This document shows positions 1 to 11,669 of a stretch of 64,000 nt of DNA, piece by piece. Each line of letters begins with the position of its first letter. Position 1 is the stretch's first letter. Position numbers and translations under genes: made by a program. The DNA lies in contig JARFIW010001105.1 of the NCBI GenBank assembly GCA_036346225.1, positions 310,001-374,000 on the forward strand. The letters are read 5' to 3'. The notes beneath the pieces are model-generated. The model worked only from the letters and a program-made list of their open reading frames with translations, had not been told where the DNA came from and made no database searches. The stretch comes from Platerodrilus igneus. Taxonomy: Eukaryota > Arthropoda > Insecta > Coleoptera > Lycidae.

Positions 1-416
1 GGAGATTATTCGCAAATGCAGGAAAGCTAAAGAACAATGTATTGAGGAAAAATTGCAAAAATAAACAAACGATGATAGACATAGCAAGGGCAGACGAAGC
101 ATACACACTAATTAGAATGACTTTTAAGTATATAAAACTGTATAGCAATAATATCAGCCGTGCGAAGAAAAAATCATTACAGAATATGTCGAGGATGTGG
201 ATAGATGGCAAGAGTACATAGGGAATTTTTATATACAGGACAGGAACTAGAACCACTAAAACAGGAATCGGACACTGAAAAGGATGACGGAATATCCTAT
301 ACCTAGAGATAAGTTTGAACTAACATTAAAGAGTCTGAAAAATAATATGACAATGGACGTAGCTAAGGCGCAAGCAAAAGCTTTAAAATCAGCTGAACAA
401 GCAGTAATAGTAAAAC
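1..416 (+). pseudogene. RTE-like LINE relic, part 1 (linker before reverse transcriptase)
   Basis: This stretch aligns base by base with 26345-26700, part of the better preserved LINE at 23510-28060. Shared landmarks include the run around 'cagacgaagcatac' and 'gagtctgaaaaataat'. It corresponds to the linker and first reverse transcriptase blocks of an APE-type non-LTR retrotransposon. Frameshifts and stops leave no long reading frame, so it is inactive. Homology stops at 416 in the motif taaaac and resumes at 2367 in the same motif, showing that a later insertion split the copy. The left end runs off the window. Confidence 0.7.
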
Positions 417-2366
417 GAACTGGCTATATACCTTATTATCTTATATAGCTCATTTATTTGATCCTCTTATAATGAAGGGAAATCGACAGCCTTTCGACTA
501 AGCTAAGGGTCTATTCCTCGGGTAGAGATTATGAGGGGTGGTCGTGGGTTTCACAACAAAGTTATTGTTTTCTGTACTGACTCTAAAATACAAATAGGGG
601 GTGCAAAAAAGGCGCCACCAAGTCCTAGAATTATTAAAGCACGGGATACCCTAAGGGAGAACTTGGAAATACTCAAGGAGAAACGTCGCTTTTACTGCAA
701 AACGCAGGATCTGAAAAAAACAATGTTATAATAATAACGAAAGACGCAAGAGATACACTCTTGCTACCTTATACAATAAAGAAAAGGAGTAGTTATTAAT
801 ACCAAAAATTTAAGTATAAATAGTAAAAGGAAATATAGATATCAAACTTCTTAAAAGCGCTGTTTAGTACTTCTTTATTGAGTCACAACCAATAACCTAT
901 TTTTTACACAAGGGTATATTTTATTTTTACTTTTTAACTCATTTATCTCTACCTTTTGGATGCACTTGTCCAAAATAAAATAATTGTTCAATTAAATCAT
1001 ATGATCGTTCTTTAAACAAATTTATCTTCTTCTGTAGTAAAATTTTATACAAAAATGTACAACAATGAGAAACGTGGTCTAATCTTTCAGACTCAGATAT
1101 TTATAAATGAGAATTATGGTAATTTCTACTAGGAATCAAAATGCCAACAACAAATTATATATGACCGTAAAGATTTTAAATACCTAAACTGCACAGATCT
1201 GTTTACCTTGGTTTACAAATATCTGTTATATGTTCAATGCTAAATAAATTAGTTCTCGTAATTACTTTACGTGTTGTTGAACTTGAGTGCAATACTTTTC
1301 CGGATTAAATAAAGAAAATTCATAATTTTAATTATTTGCAGTAATATCAAATGTAAGCAAAATTTATACTATAATGAAATCCAAATGATAAAGGTTCAAT
1401 CTACTTCTTTTTAAACGAAATTAAAAAACGTTACCATTTTAGTTTCAAATATTTGCCTCGCTGTCGAGTTAGTCAGAACAGCTGTTGTCCGGTTAAATCC
1501 TTATGCTAACGCTTACCTTAACAACTAGTTGTACTTTGAACTGCATTGTAACAAATACTTTGTCAAGACCACATGTATCAGCTTGCGGTTGTTGAACAAA
1601 CAAGTGACGTCGACCAACTTTCGAGATCTGCACCTTACAAAGCGTAAGCTTGAGCTTTTTCTTTTAAACTAGCGACGAATTAAATGCATTACAGCGTATT
1701 ATGCTAGACCATTATAGGAAAGCATTTTCATCAATTTGTTGTGCAATCCATCAAAGTAAATCGAAACAAAATCAATCCATAAAACGAGCTATTCAATGTG
1801 CAACATTTTTAACTCTTCATTAACCTATCCCAAGGCGAGTTTATTTAACAGCAAACTGAGCAATTAAACATGATGTCTAAACTCGTATGTTCGTAACCTT
1901 ATAAATTGTGAATTAATGAAATTAAAAATTGGTAAACGTGTGAATTATCGTTATCGGTATAGGTGAGAGTGAGCACGTTATCAGAACCAAACAAAAGTCA
2001 AGTGCATTCTGCACTTGATTACGCTGCCACGTTTATGGTCACGTGTAGACTGCTAGCTCTGACTTAATTGAACTCCATGATGCTTCTAACTGCCGCTAGT
2101 GGTCGAGCCAGACTGACCCTTCTCTCGACGGTATGCGCACAAGGCACAAAAATCGTTTTACGTTGGAAATGCTAATCAAATGACCAACGTTTACGAATAG
2201 AGCCTTTGCTATTATTATTAATTAATATATGCCTTGTGATTGGGCTATAAGGTACTCATCTGAACTTTTATTAACATCATAAAATTAATTGTTTATTTGA
2301 ATAAACTGTGCAGTGTATTTATAATTAAATTTATAAGCTTTTATAATCGTCAAAAAATTGTTACGA
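417..2366. other. ~1.95 kb insertion of unknown type inside LINE relic
   Basis: This block interrupts a LINE relic. The flanking LINE halves match consecutive positions of the copy at 26345-27310, and the six bases taaaac occur at both edges (411-416 and 2367-2372), as expected of a short target-site duplication. Inside I see only AT-rich sequence and one 66-codon frame at 531-731 with no recognisable motif. No terminal inverted repeats or LTRs are evident by eye. It may be a non-autonomous element, or several. Confidence 0.45.
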
Positions 2367-3245
2367 TAAAACATGTCTGCCAATTTGTAAGCTTATGTAT
2401 GAGACAAGCAAGATATCCAAATATTTCAAACGCAACACTTAGACCAAAAAGGAGAGGTGCGATTAATGTAAAAATTTTTGGAAAATAAGTTTGACAACAC
2501 ACGTGTTAAAAACTATTAACTAGAAATGTACAAAGACGGATGGAAACACAAGCTGAAGAAATATTAGGACAGGTTCAATTTGGATTCAGGCAAAATGGCA
2601 ACACGGGAGACCATGGATAATGAAGAAATAGACAAAGGAAAAACCGTGTACATAGGATTTGTAGATCCGAACAAAAACATTCGACAATGAAAAATGGGAA
2701 AAAGGTTCGAAATACTTAAAACCGTTGAAATTGCTAATATCGACAAACGAATAGTACAGAGCTATATAAACAGCAAACAGCGGTAAAAGAATTAGAGCAT
2801 GCACGTAGAGAAGTAAGTATTAAGAAAGAGGTTAGACAAGGATGTGCGCTATCCTCATTAATTTTTGACTTGTATATTGAAGAGGTAATTAATCCTGTTA
2901 AATGTAGGAAAATATTGGAATTACTATACAAGGACAAACGATTGATATGCAGATAGTCTAGCAAGATTGAGTTAGAAGCAGCTATTAACGACTCGAGTAC
3001 AAACAGAGAGTTGCGGTATGAGAATCTATAAAATAAAACTAAAGTATCAGTATGTGAAAAGGAGGGGGAAATATGTAAAAACCGGAATAGAAAATAGAGA
3101 ACGAGAATTTACAAGAGGTTAAAGATTTCTGCTACCAAGTGCAAAACATATATTCAAGAAACGACTGTAACAATTTTTTTGTTTGTAAAGAAAAAAATTG
3201 TTAGTTGAAACAACTTAGAAGTATAAAGGCAAGAGACAAGGGAAA
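2367..3245 (+). pseudogene. RTE-like LINE relic, part 2 (reverse transcriptase region)
   Basis: This continues the relic at 1-416 after the insertion. It is collinear with 26705-27600, for example around 'gagacaagc' (2401) and the segment encoding the equivalent of RQGCALS...LYIEEV near 2835-2885. Many frameshifts and stops are present, and the catalytic FADD region seen in the sister copy at 27300 is not preserved. Homology fades near 3245 in A-rich sequence, so the 3' end is lost or too diverged to place. Confidence 0.65.
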
Positions 3246-3951
3246 AAAATTTTAAAAATTAGGTAAATCCTCAATTTTAAAAAGTTTTTCGTCCTATATG
3301 GAAAACAACAGCGACTTGTTATTTTCTAATTTAGTTCAATTACAAGACTAAGTTCAGCATTTTGTACCCATGTACAAAACAATCCAGCTGCTTTGAAACC
3401 TGGTTTGTAAACTCATAAATAGCGGTTTAATCTTTCAAAACTCCTTGAAAACACTTTATTGTGCAAGAAATACCTCAAGGTTTTCAACTTGTTTCATATA
3501 CACGGCGAGTGGGCGTTAAATATTTATTCTGATAAGATTCCCCCAGGTTGAACTGTCTTTGCAAGTAATTTTCTGCATTCGCTCACTTCCACATCATCTT
3601 CTAGTCAAGTAGTTTGGAAAGTCGTTGATGCGCAAACCCCAGTAGGGTCAACAACCACAAAAACCGTATAATACCATCAACGGTCATGCAACAACTAAAC
3701 GCAAAGCAATAATATCGGAAGCCACTTGCTAATCTCGTGTACCCTCTAGACGAACAACATCTTTGGACATCCTCGAGCGTATCAATTATATAGCACATGA
3801 GTCTGGGGTCACGGCTTTTTGTTGTCCAGTTGGAATCTGTGGCTAACCAATCTAAAAGTAGCCTCTAGCAGCGAGTGGTTAGGTGAATTAAGCGAATCGC
3901 TGCCAACATACCAGACCGCTAACTAATTGTGAGTTATGTCATGGTGACATT
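3246..3951. other. Intergenic AT-rich stretch, nothing recognised
   Basis: The longest open frame is 65 codons (minus strand, 3601-3798) and has no recognisable motif or coding character. No repeat or RNA gene was seen. Its right edge abuts the 8-bp target duplication of the LINE at 3960-7182. Confidence 0.5.
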
Positions 3952-3959
3952 TAGTTAAC
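3952..3959. repeat. Target-site duplication, left copy (RTE-like LINE)
   Basis: TAGTTAAC here is repeated at 7183-7190. The two copies bracket a 3.2 kb LINE whose A-rich tail (T-rich on the plus strand) begins immediately inside the left copy, as expected for a target-primed insertion. Confidence 0.6.
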
Positions 3960-4256
3960 AATTTTTATTTATTTTTTTTTGTTTTGTTTTCGAATTTACT
4001 TAAGGTCGTTTTGATGCAGCTCTAAATTCTTTTCTATTCTGAACTAGTCAAAAAAGGTCTACATACCCTTCACAACCTAAATCTCTAATAATTTAACTAA
4101 TATAGCTTTGTCTGGGTCTTCCTACTCTATTTTTATTTGGGAGTCTATAATCTAAGACCTTACTTAACTAGTGCCCTATCATTCTATCTTTCCGGACCTT
4201 TAATTGTTTCCACATACAAGGTTCCTCACCTATCCTTCTATAAACTTCCTCATTTG

Positions 4257-5512
4257 TTACTCTATCCAACGAAACTTTAACATTTCCCTATAACACCAAG
4301 TTTCAAAAGATTCTATCTTTTTCTTATCTACTTCTTCAATTGTCCAAGTCTCACTATCATATAATAGAACGTTCCATACGTACGACTTTAAGAAACTTTT
4401 TCTATTATCTAAACTAATACTATTAGCCATTCGTAAGTCTTTCTTTTTAAAAAACATTTTTTTAGCTTGAACTATTCTAGCTACTATATCCCTTCTGCTA
4501 CGTCCGTCCTTTGTAATTATACTACCTAAATAGCAAAATTCATGTACCTCCTCTAACTCGATATTATCTATTTTTAATTTTGATTTAGAACTAGGCTGTA
4601 ACTCACTTGTCATTATCTTTGTCTTTCCCGAGTTAATTCTGATACTATAGTTACTCTGTAGTATCTCATCTAAAATATTTAAAAACTCTCCTAACTCTTT
4701 TCTAGACTCTGCTATAATGGCTATACCATCTGCAAAACGTAGCATTGCTATTTTCTGTCCCTGTACACTGATATCTATCTCTTTTCTCTCTCTCTAGCTA
4801 AGTTTAAAGCATCCTCAATATCAACATTAAAAATCAAGGAGATAGTATACAGCCATGTCCAACACCATTTTTAATCTTTGCTTCCTTTTCTATTTCCTCA
4901 AATCTAATGACTACGCTTTGGTTTTTATATAAACTGTAAATAGTTTTTCTATCCTTATTAGAGATTCCTATTTTTCGCAAAACCCCGAATATAACAATCC
5001 AATTAACCCTATCAAATGCTTTTTCTAAGTTTACAAACGCAAAGCGAGTATTTTTTTGGTAACCTTTTTTCGATAATTACCCTAATCATTAGTATCGGTT
5101 CTCTAGTCCATCTGTCTTTACGAAAACTAAATTGATCTTCGCCTAAATAATTCTCAGTTAAAGCTTCTACTCTATTTTTAATTATTATTGTTAGTATTTT
5201 GGAAGCGTGGGAAGTTAAACTAACCGTTCTAAAATTCTCACACTTATCAGCTCCTGACTTTTTTGGGTTTGGAATAATAAATTTTTTTTTGAAATCTATT
5301 GGGACCTCACCTATGCCATATATTACTTTTACTAGTTCATATAATCTGTCTAAAGTATTCTGATTTGCATATTTTATTAATTCTGCGGGTATATCGTATA
5401 TCACTGGCGCTTTACTTAGTTTAAGATCCCTAACAGCTCTATCAAATTCCTCTCTTAATATTAAGCACCTTATTTCTACATCCTCTTCTTGGTCGTTCTC
5501 TAACTCATCCAT
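4257..5512 (-). pseudogene. Reverse transcriptase domain of RTE-like LINE (broken)
   Basis: This is the reverse transcriptase that would copy LINE RNA into DNA at a nicked target. Two frames carry it: 5512-5012 (fingers and palm; 'KAPVIYDIPAELIK' equals the KAPG.D.IP.E..K block, then FRTVSLTSHASKI equals the R.I.L block) and 4745-4257 (palm and thumb, with FADG at the catalytic site, followed by GKTKIM and the ...WTIEEVDKKKIESF C-terminal block). The frames are separated by stops and frame changes. The second aspartate of the catalytic FADD is a glycine. Similarity continues in broken form to about 4020 before the A-rich tail. Confidence 0.8.
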
Positions 5513-6031
5513 ATTGTCTCCCTTATATAAATCTTCTAAATATCTATTCCATGTATCTGCTACATCAACTTTCTTTACTAGAAGCTCATTATTCTCATCT
5601 GTAACACTATTATATTTTTCCTATCTTTCCCGAAAAACTTTTTAAGTGCCTTGTAAGCCCTATCTATCTTACCTACTCTCAAATCATCTAGTATTCCCTT
5701 ACAATTCTCCTCCATCCATTTATTTCTAGCTTTTCTACACTCATGTATTTCTGACTCTATTATATTTTTGCTTACTTTCACTATTCAATTCTCTGAAAGG
5801 TTTAAGCTTTCGTCTATTCTCTATTAAATCTAATATCTCCTTTGTTACCCAAGGTTTTCTCGCTTCTACTTTTTTCTTACCTATAGTCTGTGTTGCTGTA
5901 TCATGTACAGTCCTTTCTATTTCTTTCCATCTATTTTCTACGTTCCCTCCTATAACTATCTCTTTGATCTTATTATCTAATACTTATTTATATTCTTCTT
6001 TTACCTCATTATCATTAAGCTTATCTAGATC

Positions 6032-6971
6032 TCATCCCTCTCTCTTAACCTTTCTCAATTTTTTAAATTTTAGCTTACACTTCATTTTAACTAAGTTATG
6101 ATCGCTATCTATGTCAGTCCCTGGATAACTACGACATTTTTTAACTTGGTTTCTAAATCTTTGTTTAACTAAAATATAATCTAGCCCTATCATCCGGCGA
6201 TTTCTAGGTATATCTTCTTCTAACATGTTGTTCGAATAGAGTGTTTACAGTTACTAATCTATGTTCCTGGCAAAACTCAACTAATCTTTCTTCTCTATCA
6301 TTTCGTCTACCATACCCAAATTTTCCTACCATTTTTCCCTCACTACCTTCTCACTCTGACGCATTAAAATCGCCCATCACTATTAAATTCTCATCTCCCT
6401 TTACTTTTCTCACTATACTATTTATATCCTCGTATACCTTTTCTACTTTCTCATCCTTGTACTGAGTTGTTGGCAAGTAAACCTGTACTAAAACAGTGTC
6501 TGTGGGTTTTGTACTCAATCTAACCATAATTATTCTATCACTAAATTGTAAGTACTCTTTAACTTTACGTCCTAATCTTCTACCCAACACTATTCCTACC
6601 CCTGCCTGTCCGTTAGTTGAAGAAGTTTTAATTATTCTATAATTACCTTTTCAAAAGTCATTAGTATCTGGCCATCTCACCTCACTAATACCTAAAATGT
6701 CCAGCTTTCCTTTTCTCATTTCGGCTAATAAATTCGTTAACTTATCTACTCTAAGCAATGACCTTACATTCCAAGTCCCTATCACTAAATCGAACCGTTG
6801 TTTTAATTTCTTACGATAACGAGCCCCAAGTACCCCCTCCCGGAGATCTGAATGCGGAGGTATTTTACCTCCGGACAAGAATTTTACTTGTGAGCTCTCC
6901 ATCATACATAGTTCGTGTTTTAGGCCACGCATACCTCGGAAATATTGTGGTAGGTTCCCATATCTTTCCAC
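6032..6971 (-). pseudogene. AP endonuclease domain of RTE-like LINE (broken)
   Basis: This is the endonuclease that nicks target DNA for target-primed reverse transcription. The N-terminal block IGTWNVRSLL...LDILGISEVRW (6651-6830) is the typical start of LINE exonuclease/endonuclease/phosphatase domains, with Asn and Glu metal-site residues visible. The block MGDFNAS near 6360 supplies the central aspartate and asparagine. SDHNLVKMK near 6070-6090 supplies the C-terminal SDH motif. The three parts lie in different frames, so the domain is disrupted. Confidence 0.8.
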
Positions 6972-7182
6972 AAAGCAGTTTTTAAAGATTTTAGCGAAAA
7001 GCTGTATCTGTTACGGCCAATCCCCAACAACCTTGTAAATTATTGAGGATCGCCCGAGACCAATCGTCTCTCCTCCAATATCTTTCAGCCAGCACGGCTG
7101 CAGCCCCTTGCTGCGCCTTTTAATCACCTTTTATGATAAACAGGTTTACTATAGTAGTATTCTTGGTCCCCTACTATAGGGA

Positions 7183-7190
7183 TAGTTAAC
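7183..7190. repeat. Target-site duplication, right copy (RTE-like LINE)
   Basis: TAGTTAAC, identical to 3952-3959. It marks the 5' limit of the minus-strand LINE and suggests the copy is not strongly 5' truncated. Confidence 0.6.
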
Positions 7191-8559
7191 TGTAGTTGGT
7201 TGTAATATGTATTCATACTGATTTTGGGAGTTTTTGCTAAAAAAACTGTAAATTACATATACAAAAATGTAAAGGTATTCCATAGTACCTGACTTTCCTC
7301 TAGCTATTGAATCATTTTACGTTAGTAAAAAAATCAAATTTAGTTTAAAAATCAATTTTAATAAAATCTTTGAGAAGCTAAATATCACAACATGGCATTT
7401 AAATCTTATCATTATCACGGTGTTGCTGCTTAAGTGTGACTTGAGTAATTAATTTAAACAATCACCCTGAACATAACTTTTATTAAAATGTCGACTAAGA
7501 TTTCTAATTCGCAATAAGAGTACCTGTATAAAGAATGTCAACGTTTCTCTGTCCACAAATTTTTTATAATAGCCAAAAAACTTATTAATCTTTGGGAATA
7601 CCGTTAGAAACCACTTACAGGGAACAACTTAATGTTATTTATTCAAATAAGCTTATTTTAATCTGGTTTCGCTCAAGATAACAGATTTCTAATTTGAAAA
7701 TGAAATCTGTTTTTCTTACCTTTATTACGGTTAACGGTATCTCACAGTCAGCTCCACCTGTTAAACGGAACCCCCACGGAGAGTCATCACTTTTAGCAAA
7801 TACCAGTTGAATAGCCATTTACACTTTCAATTCAGGTCACTACTAATCAGCATATTAGATCTAGTTAGTTCCTAGTCCAGCACTTCACATTATCGTTGTT
7901 AATTTAGAACTGTCGCATTGTAGCGTAAGTAGATCAAATCCGATAAGATCAGTGACCGCCAAAACTATCTATAGACACCCTTTCGATTTGACTTATTTAT
8001 CTGTGAAGTGACATTTGAACGGTAATTGTATGCGAGCCTAATCAAGCTATAATTAAAAAGTTAGATGGTTTGTTCGATCCATTAAAAGTGCTTAGGCGAA
8101 ACTGTTGAATATTTATTTAAGGTATATGCGCGTGCAGGGGCAGACCAAAGTAAAATGCTTGACGGTGCATAAATTAAATTGCGCCCTGTGAGTTAAATAA
8201 ATAAATGATCTAAGAAATAATTCAATTAGTTAGATATAGTTGAAAATATATTTATAAGGTGTGAATTTCAATCACACGTTCCATTCTGTGCTATTTCATA
8301 CCATTCTTTTTAAAATTTATGTACATCAAAGTGATATATTTTTCTAGCCTTATTCAAAAACCTGCAAAACCTTTAGCCCAGTCAAAAAAACAAACAAAAT
8401 AATTCGCATAGAGCTGAAAATTGGTACAGGTCTTGAATACACTATTATAAATAAAATATCAAAAATCCACATCGATCTTACGTCTGATAAAAAATTTATT
8501 CTAGGGCAAGTGTAAAAGTATCGGTTTTTTTGCATTTCTCTTGTAAACGGTAAGTGTTA
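7191..8559. other. AT-rich stretch, nothing recognised
   Basis: No open frame above about 61 codons with coding character, no RNA gene and no clear repeat were seen. Stops are dense in all frames. Confidence 0.5.
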
Positions 8560-8985
8560 TCGTAAAAATAGCTCAGACAAAAGTTGTAGATCATGAAATT
8601 ATCTACAAAAATTGGTTTTAAAATTTTTCCATCGAATCACCATTTCTGAGATATCGCGATTTTAAAAAACATATAGTTGACTTTTTTCTTAATCTTCTTT
8701 GGGAATGAAACCACTCATAGTTTTTAAAATCTATTTTATTTACGTTTCGATCCATGACCTAGGATCGTTGTCAAAATAATAAAAACTTCAAGTTTGACGT
8801 TTATGACATAAATTGAAGGTTACTTTGATTTATTGATGTTTGAAATATTTGGTTTGAGTACACTAAGCAAAAATTTTTAAAGTTTAAAAGAATGATTGCC
8901 TTCAATTTGTGTTGCGACCTGGGATCGACTTTCCTATGGTAGCCAATACGCTTAACGTGAAATCAGCTGTAAATAAAACGTATTA
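8560..8985 (+). repeat. Dispersed repeat family (copy 1)
   Basis: From about 8690 to 8985 this sequence recurs in reverse orientation at 63735-64000, including the landmarks 'cgtttcgatccatgac', 'ctaggatcgttg', 'caaacttg' and 'cgcttaacgtgaaatcagctg'. Its first ~85 bases (8691-8775) also form both arms of the palindrome at 23164-23352. The upstream part (8560-8690, with 'ccatttctgagatatcgcg') may belong to the same repeat. No protein domain is evident, so it is probably a non-autonomous transposon or part of one. Confidence 0.7.
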
Positions 8986-9301
8986 CTAATAATTAAAGAA
9001 AAAATAAAAATGGCGCGTGTGTCCAGTGCTTAAAAAAAGAAGATTAGAGTAAGTGTTAAATTTAAAAAGAGTCGACACTCTTTAACTCATTTTTAAAGAA
9101 GTTTTAAAGAAATTATATTATATTGTACGTCAGATTGACAGGCCTTTCGTTAAATTTCAGATTTCTTTTTTTTAGCGCACTTCTTCAAAGGCTACTATAA
9201 AGGATACCAACATAAAATTTTTTATATCTTATTCGTGACTAATCGACAATCGGATACTAAAATACACATTCACCGCATAAAAGCGCCCACATGTGATTGA
9301 A

Positions 9302-9727
9302 ATGGAAAATGAGCAAAATACACAAGACTCTCAAACGCTTACTTGTGCATTATATCAAAAAAGAGGACTAAAAGGCAGAGTGGGCTTAAATGTTCACTGA
9401 TCAAAAAGACATCCAAATGAAAATCAACGAGCACTGGAAACGCCAATGACACCAGCAAGTGCAACAGCAGCGGGCGAACCATTTCAACCTGATAGAACTG
9501 AATATGATCTCATGAAAGAACTTTTGGTTTTTGTACAAACGATACGAGCACGCACAACCGTCCTGAAGAGAATACCAAAGGCCGCCCGGATTCAAATTGC
9601 AATAGAATTCTCAAACCTGATTCGTTCTTGCACTCAACCGGATGCTCCTGCCCTGACGTGGGCTCACCTGTTTATTTTCGCTTACATCACTTTGAAATCC
9701 CCGGGTCAAAAAAGCAAATCAACAAAG
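9302..9727 (+). pseudogene. N-terminal zinc-finger fragment of an RLE-type LINE ORF
   Basis: Starting at an ATG (9302), the translation has a degraded C2H2-like finger (CALYQKRGLKGRVGLNVH, then RH; the second Cys is lost). A stop at about 9400 follows, and then an open stretch (9446-9727) with the block TWAHLFIFAYITLKSPG. A finger followed by a W..L..F.Y..L..P block is typical of the N-terminus of LINEs with restriction-like endonucleases. The fragment ends abruptly where hAT-type sequence begins at about 9733. It may be the 5' part of the family whose reverse transcriptase lies at 20600-22630, but nothing overlaps to prove this. Confidence 0.45.
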
Positions 9728-9732
9728 TTTAA

Positions 9733-10422
9733 ATGTTTAAAAATATTTTAGCGCATAAAGAAATGTGGGATCCTGAAAGTGTAAATTCTTCTAGAGGGTA
9801 CTTACAGCTGATGAAAACGGATTTTAATTTTAATTTTGTGCTCAATGTGTTTTCAGAAATGTTTCTTTATACGGACCTTTTGTTTGATATTTTGCAAACT
9901 AAATCGAATGATATTAGTTTCTGTGTTCAAAACATCAATAATTTTGAAAAACAATTAAATCAAAAAAGAGAAAACTTTCAAGAAATTTGGGACAAAACAC
10001 TAAATTTGAGTTTAGAACCACAAACTAAGCGTATTAGAATTGACAATATAAGTGATATGGTAACTTCCTATCGTAGGATTATATTTAGAAATTTTTGATA
10101 ATATTTCTCAACAACTCAAAAGCAGATTTTAGAACTTCAGTAAATTAAAATTCGTCGAATTATGTAATTATAACAACTATAATAAAGCTTGTTTTCCTGA
10201 AGAAGCCCTTAATAGTTAAAAACCTAGTTGTACAAATTTTTTTTTGACATTTTGGCATTAAGTTCACAGCTGAGTGTTTTATACAACACTCCAAAAATCA
10301 ATAATCAAAAAACGCCGTTAAATATGCTACGTTTTCTTAAAGAAATTGATTTGGCAGAATTCTATAGTGAAGTCTTTAAATTGTTTTAACAATTCCTGCA
10401 ACAAGTACAGTATTGCCCGAAA
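9733..10422 (+). pseudogene. hAT-type transposase relic (ZMYM1-like, central part)
   Basis: The 121-codon frame 9733-10098 has the features of the central region of hAT-derived ZMYM1-like transposases: LMKTDFNFNFVLNVFSEMF, then a helical block FEKQLNQKRENFQEIWDK. After a stop, similarity continues in broken frames: SKLKFVEL near 10140, KTPLNMLRFLKEIDLAEFY near 10310-10370, and a remnant of the conserved TIPATS block near 10395. The sequence then breaks at a mariner-type insertion (TA at 10423). hAT transposases cut and paste DNA using an RNase H-fold core. This copy is dead. Confidence 0.65.
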
Positions 10423-10424
10423 TA

Positions 10425-11667
10425 AACAGTACTGAAACTAAGTTGGCGGTGTTTTTATGCGTGCGCTGTCACACTCAAGTTAGCTAGTATAGACCTGTCA
10501 AGTAAACCTCAAACAAGTAATTAGTAGGGCCTAATTGTTAAAAATGGTGTTAAGTACAGAGGAGAAAGTGTTTCTGGTAGAGCATTATTTTCGTTCATAC
10601 GGAATCGGCCGACGTAATAGTGCAAGTTTGTTATACGTGTCTGATCAATTCACACAAAGGTTTAATAAACGTTCTCCAAGTAATGCTGTAATTTTGAAGG
10701 TTATTGAAAAGTTTAGAAATACAGGTAGTGTATTGTGCCAACGAAAAGGAAACGGGCGTCCCAGGACAGTTAACAACAACAATAACCATGAACGTGTTTT
10801 TGAGCAAATCTGAGAAAATCCGAAAGTCAGCCAGGCAAGGACAGCGTTACAACTTGATTTAACAAGAACTTCCTTTCAAAGAATCCTGAAGGAGCTGGGT
10901 ACATTTTCGTATGTGATTCAGGTACATCAACAACTACATCTTCGGGACTTATCGCAGTAGAGTGGAATATTGCGCCAAATTCTCGCCGGTTACAGTATGA
11001 AAATCCTGAATTTTGAAAATGTTTGGTTTTCACGAACCGATTTCCTCCTGCGGGCTCATGTGAATCGTCGCACAAATCGATTTCTGTTGCAGACCCGATG
11101 AGGTTCAAGAGGTTCCTTTACATAGTGAAAAGTGAGTGTCTGAATGCTTTAGACACGGAATCATTGGTGCGTCACTTTATCGAAGAGAATGGTAGGCAAG
11201 TCCTGAATGTAAATTCAACAGAGGGTACAGACAAATTTAACACGATTTATACCTGATCTACGTCAATTCTGTCGTGCACGTAACTTGGCATTTCGAAACC
11301 AATTTTTCAGCAGGACGGGGCAACTTGCTATGCTCGCAATTCGATCAATTTCTTGCAAACATTTTCCAAAGCAAATTCATATCACGATTTACTGTTCAAA
11401 ACTATCCTTCACATTCTCCAGACGCATACATTTGGGGCATGGCTAAAATGCGTTTTCAAACGGGCACCACAAACCATCGATGAATTATAGGATGCCGTTA
11501 GAAGTCTTCTTCGCAGCCCTGAGACAACCCTTATTCAATAACATGACCAGAAACTTAGAACATCGTTATGAAGTCTGTCTCGAACGAGGAGGTATATTTA
11601 GAACATATAATAAAGTGTCAATAATATGTATTTTTAAATACTCAAAACAATTACAATTTCAGTACTT
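10425..11667 (+). mobile_element. Tc1/mariner-type transposon inserted in hAT relic
   Basis: The element is about 1.24 kb with short imperfect inverted ends: AGTACTGAAACT at the left (about 10428) and AATTTCAGTACT at the right (11655-11666). It is flanked by TA dinucleotides (10423-10424 and 11668-11669), the invariant target of this superfamily. The transposase relic lies inside at 10544-11590. hAT sequence lies on both sides, which dates this insertion after the hAT. Confidence 0.7.
10544..11590 (+). pseudogene. Tc1/mariner-type transposase (broken)
   Basis: The first 90 codons are open and carry the paired helix-turn-helix DNA-binding region (STEEKVFLVEHYFRSYG... KVIEKFRNTGSVLCQRKGNG followed by RPRTV, the GRP-like hook). 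After a stop at about 10811 similarity continues: a damaged first catalytic block around 11010-11080 (the family SDE.HF..G.VN.. region reads as VWFSRTDFLLRAHVNRRTN) and a C-terminal SPD...IWG block near 11420-11440 in which several residues are missing. Catalytic acidic residues are lost, so it is inactive. Confidence 0.7.
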
Positions 11668-11669
11668 TA

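Larger units (their letters stand above)
3960..7182 (-). mobile_element. RTE-like LINE retrotransposon, near full length, inactive
   Basis: Read on the minus strand this is an APE-type non-LTR retrotransposon of about 3.2 kb, the size usual for RTE-type elements. The order is a short 5' leader (7182-6985), apurinic endonuclease (6971-6032), linker, reverse transcriptase (5512-4257), a C-terminal region with the recognisable FETWCYREMLK block, and an A-rich 3' tail at 3960-3990. It is bracketed by the 8-bp duplication TAGTTAAC. The coding region is broken by several frameshifts and stops, and the reverse transcriptase catalytic motif reads FADG instead of FADD, so this copy cannot move itself. 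A related but diverged copy lies at 23510-28060. RTE is my clade call from motif style and size. Confidence 0.8.

Noticed and set aside
531..731. 66-codon plus-strand frame
   Set aside because: No recognisable motif, in an insertion of unknown type; length is expected by chance.
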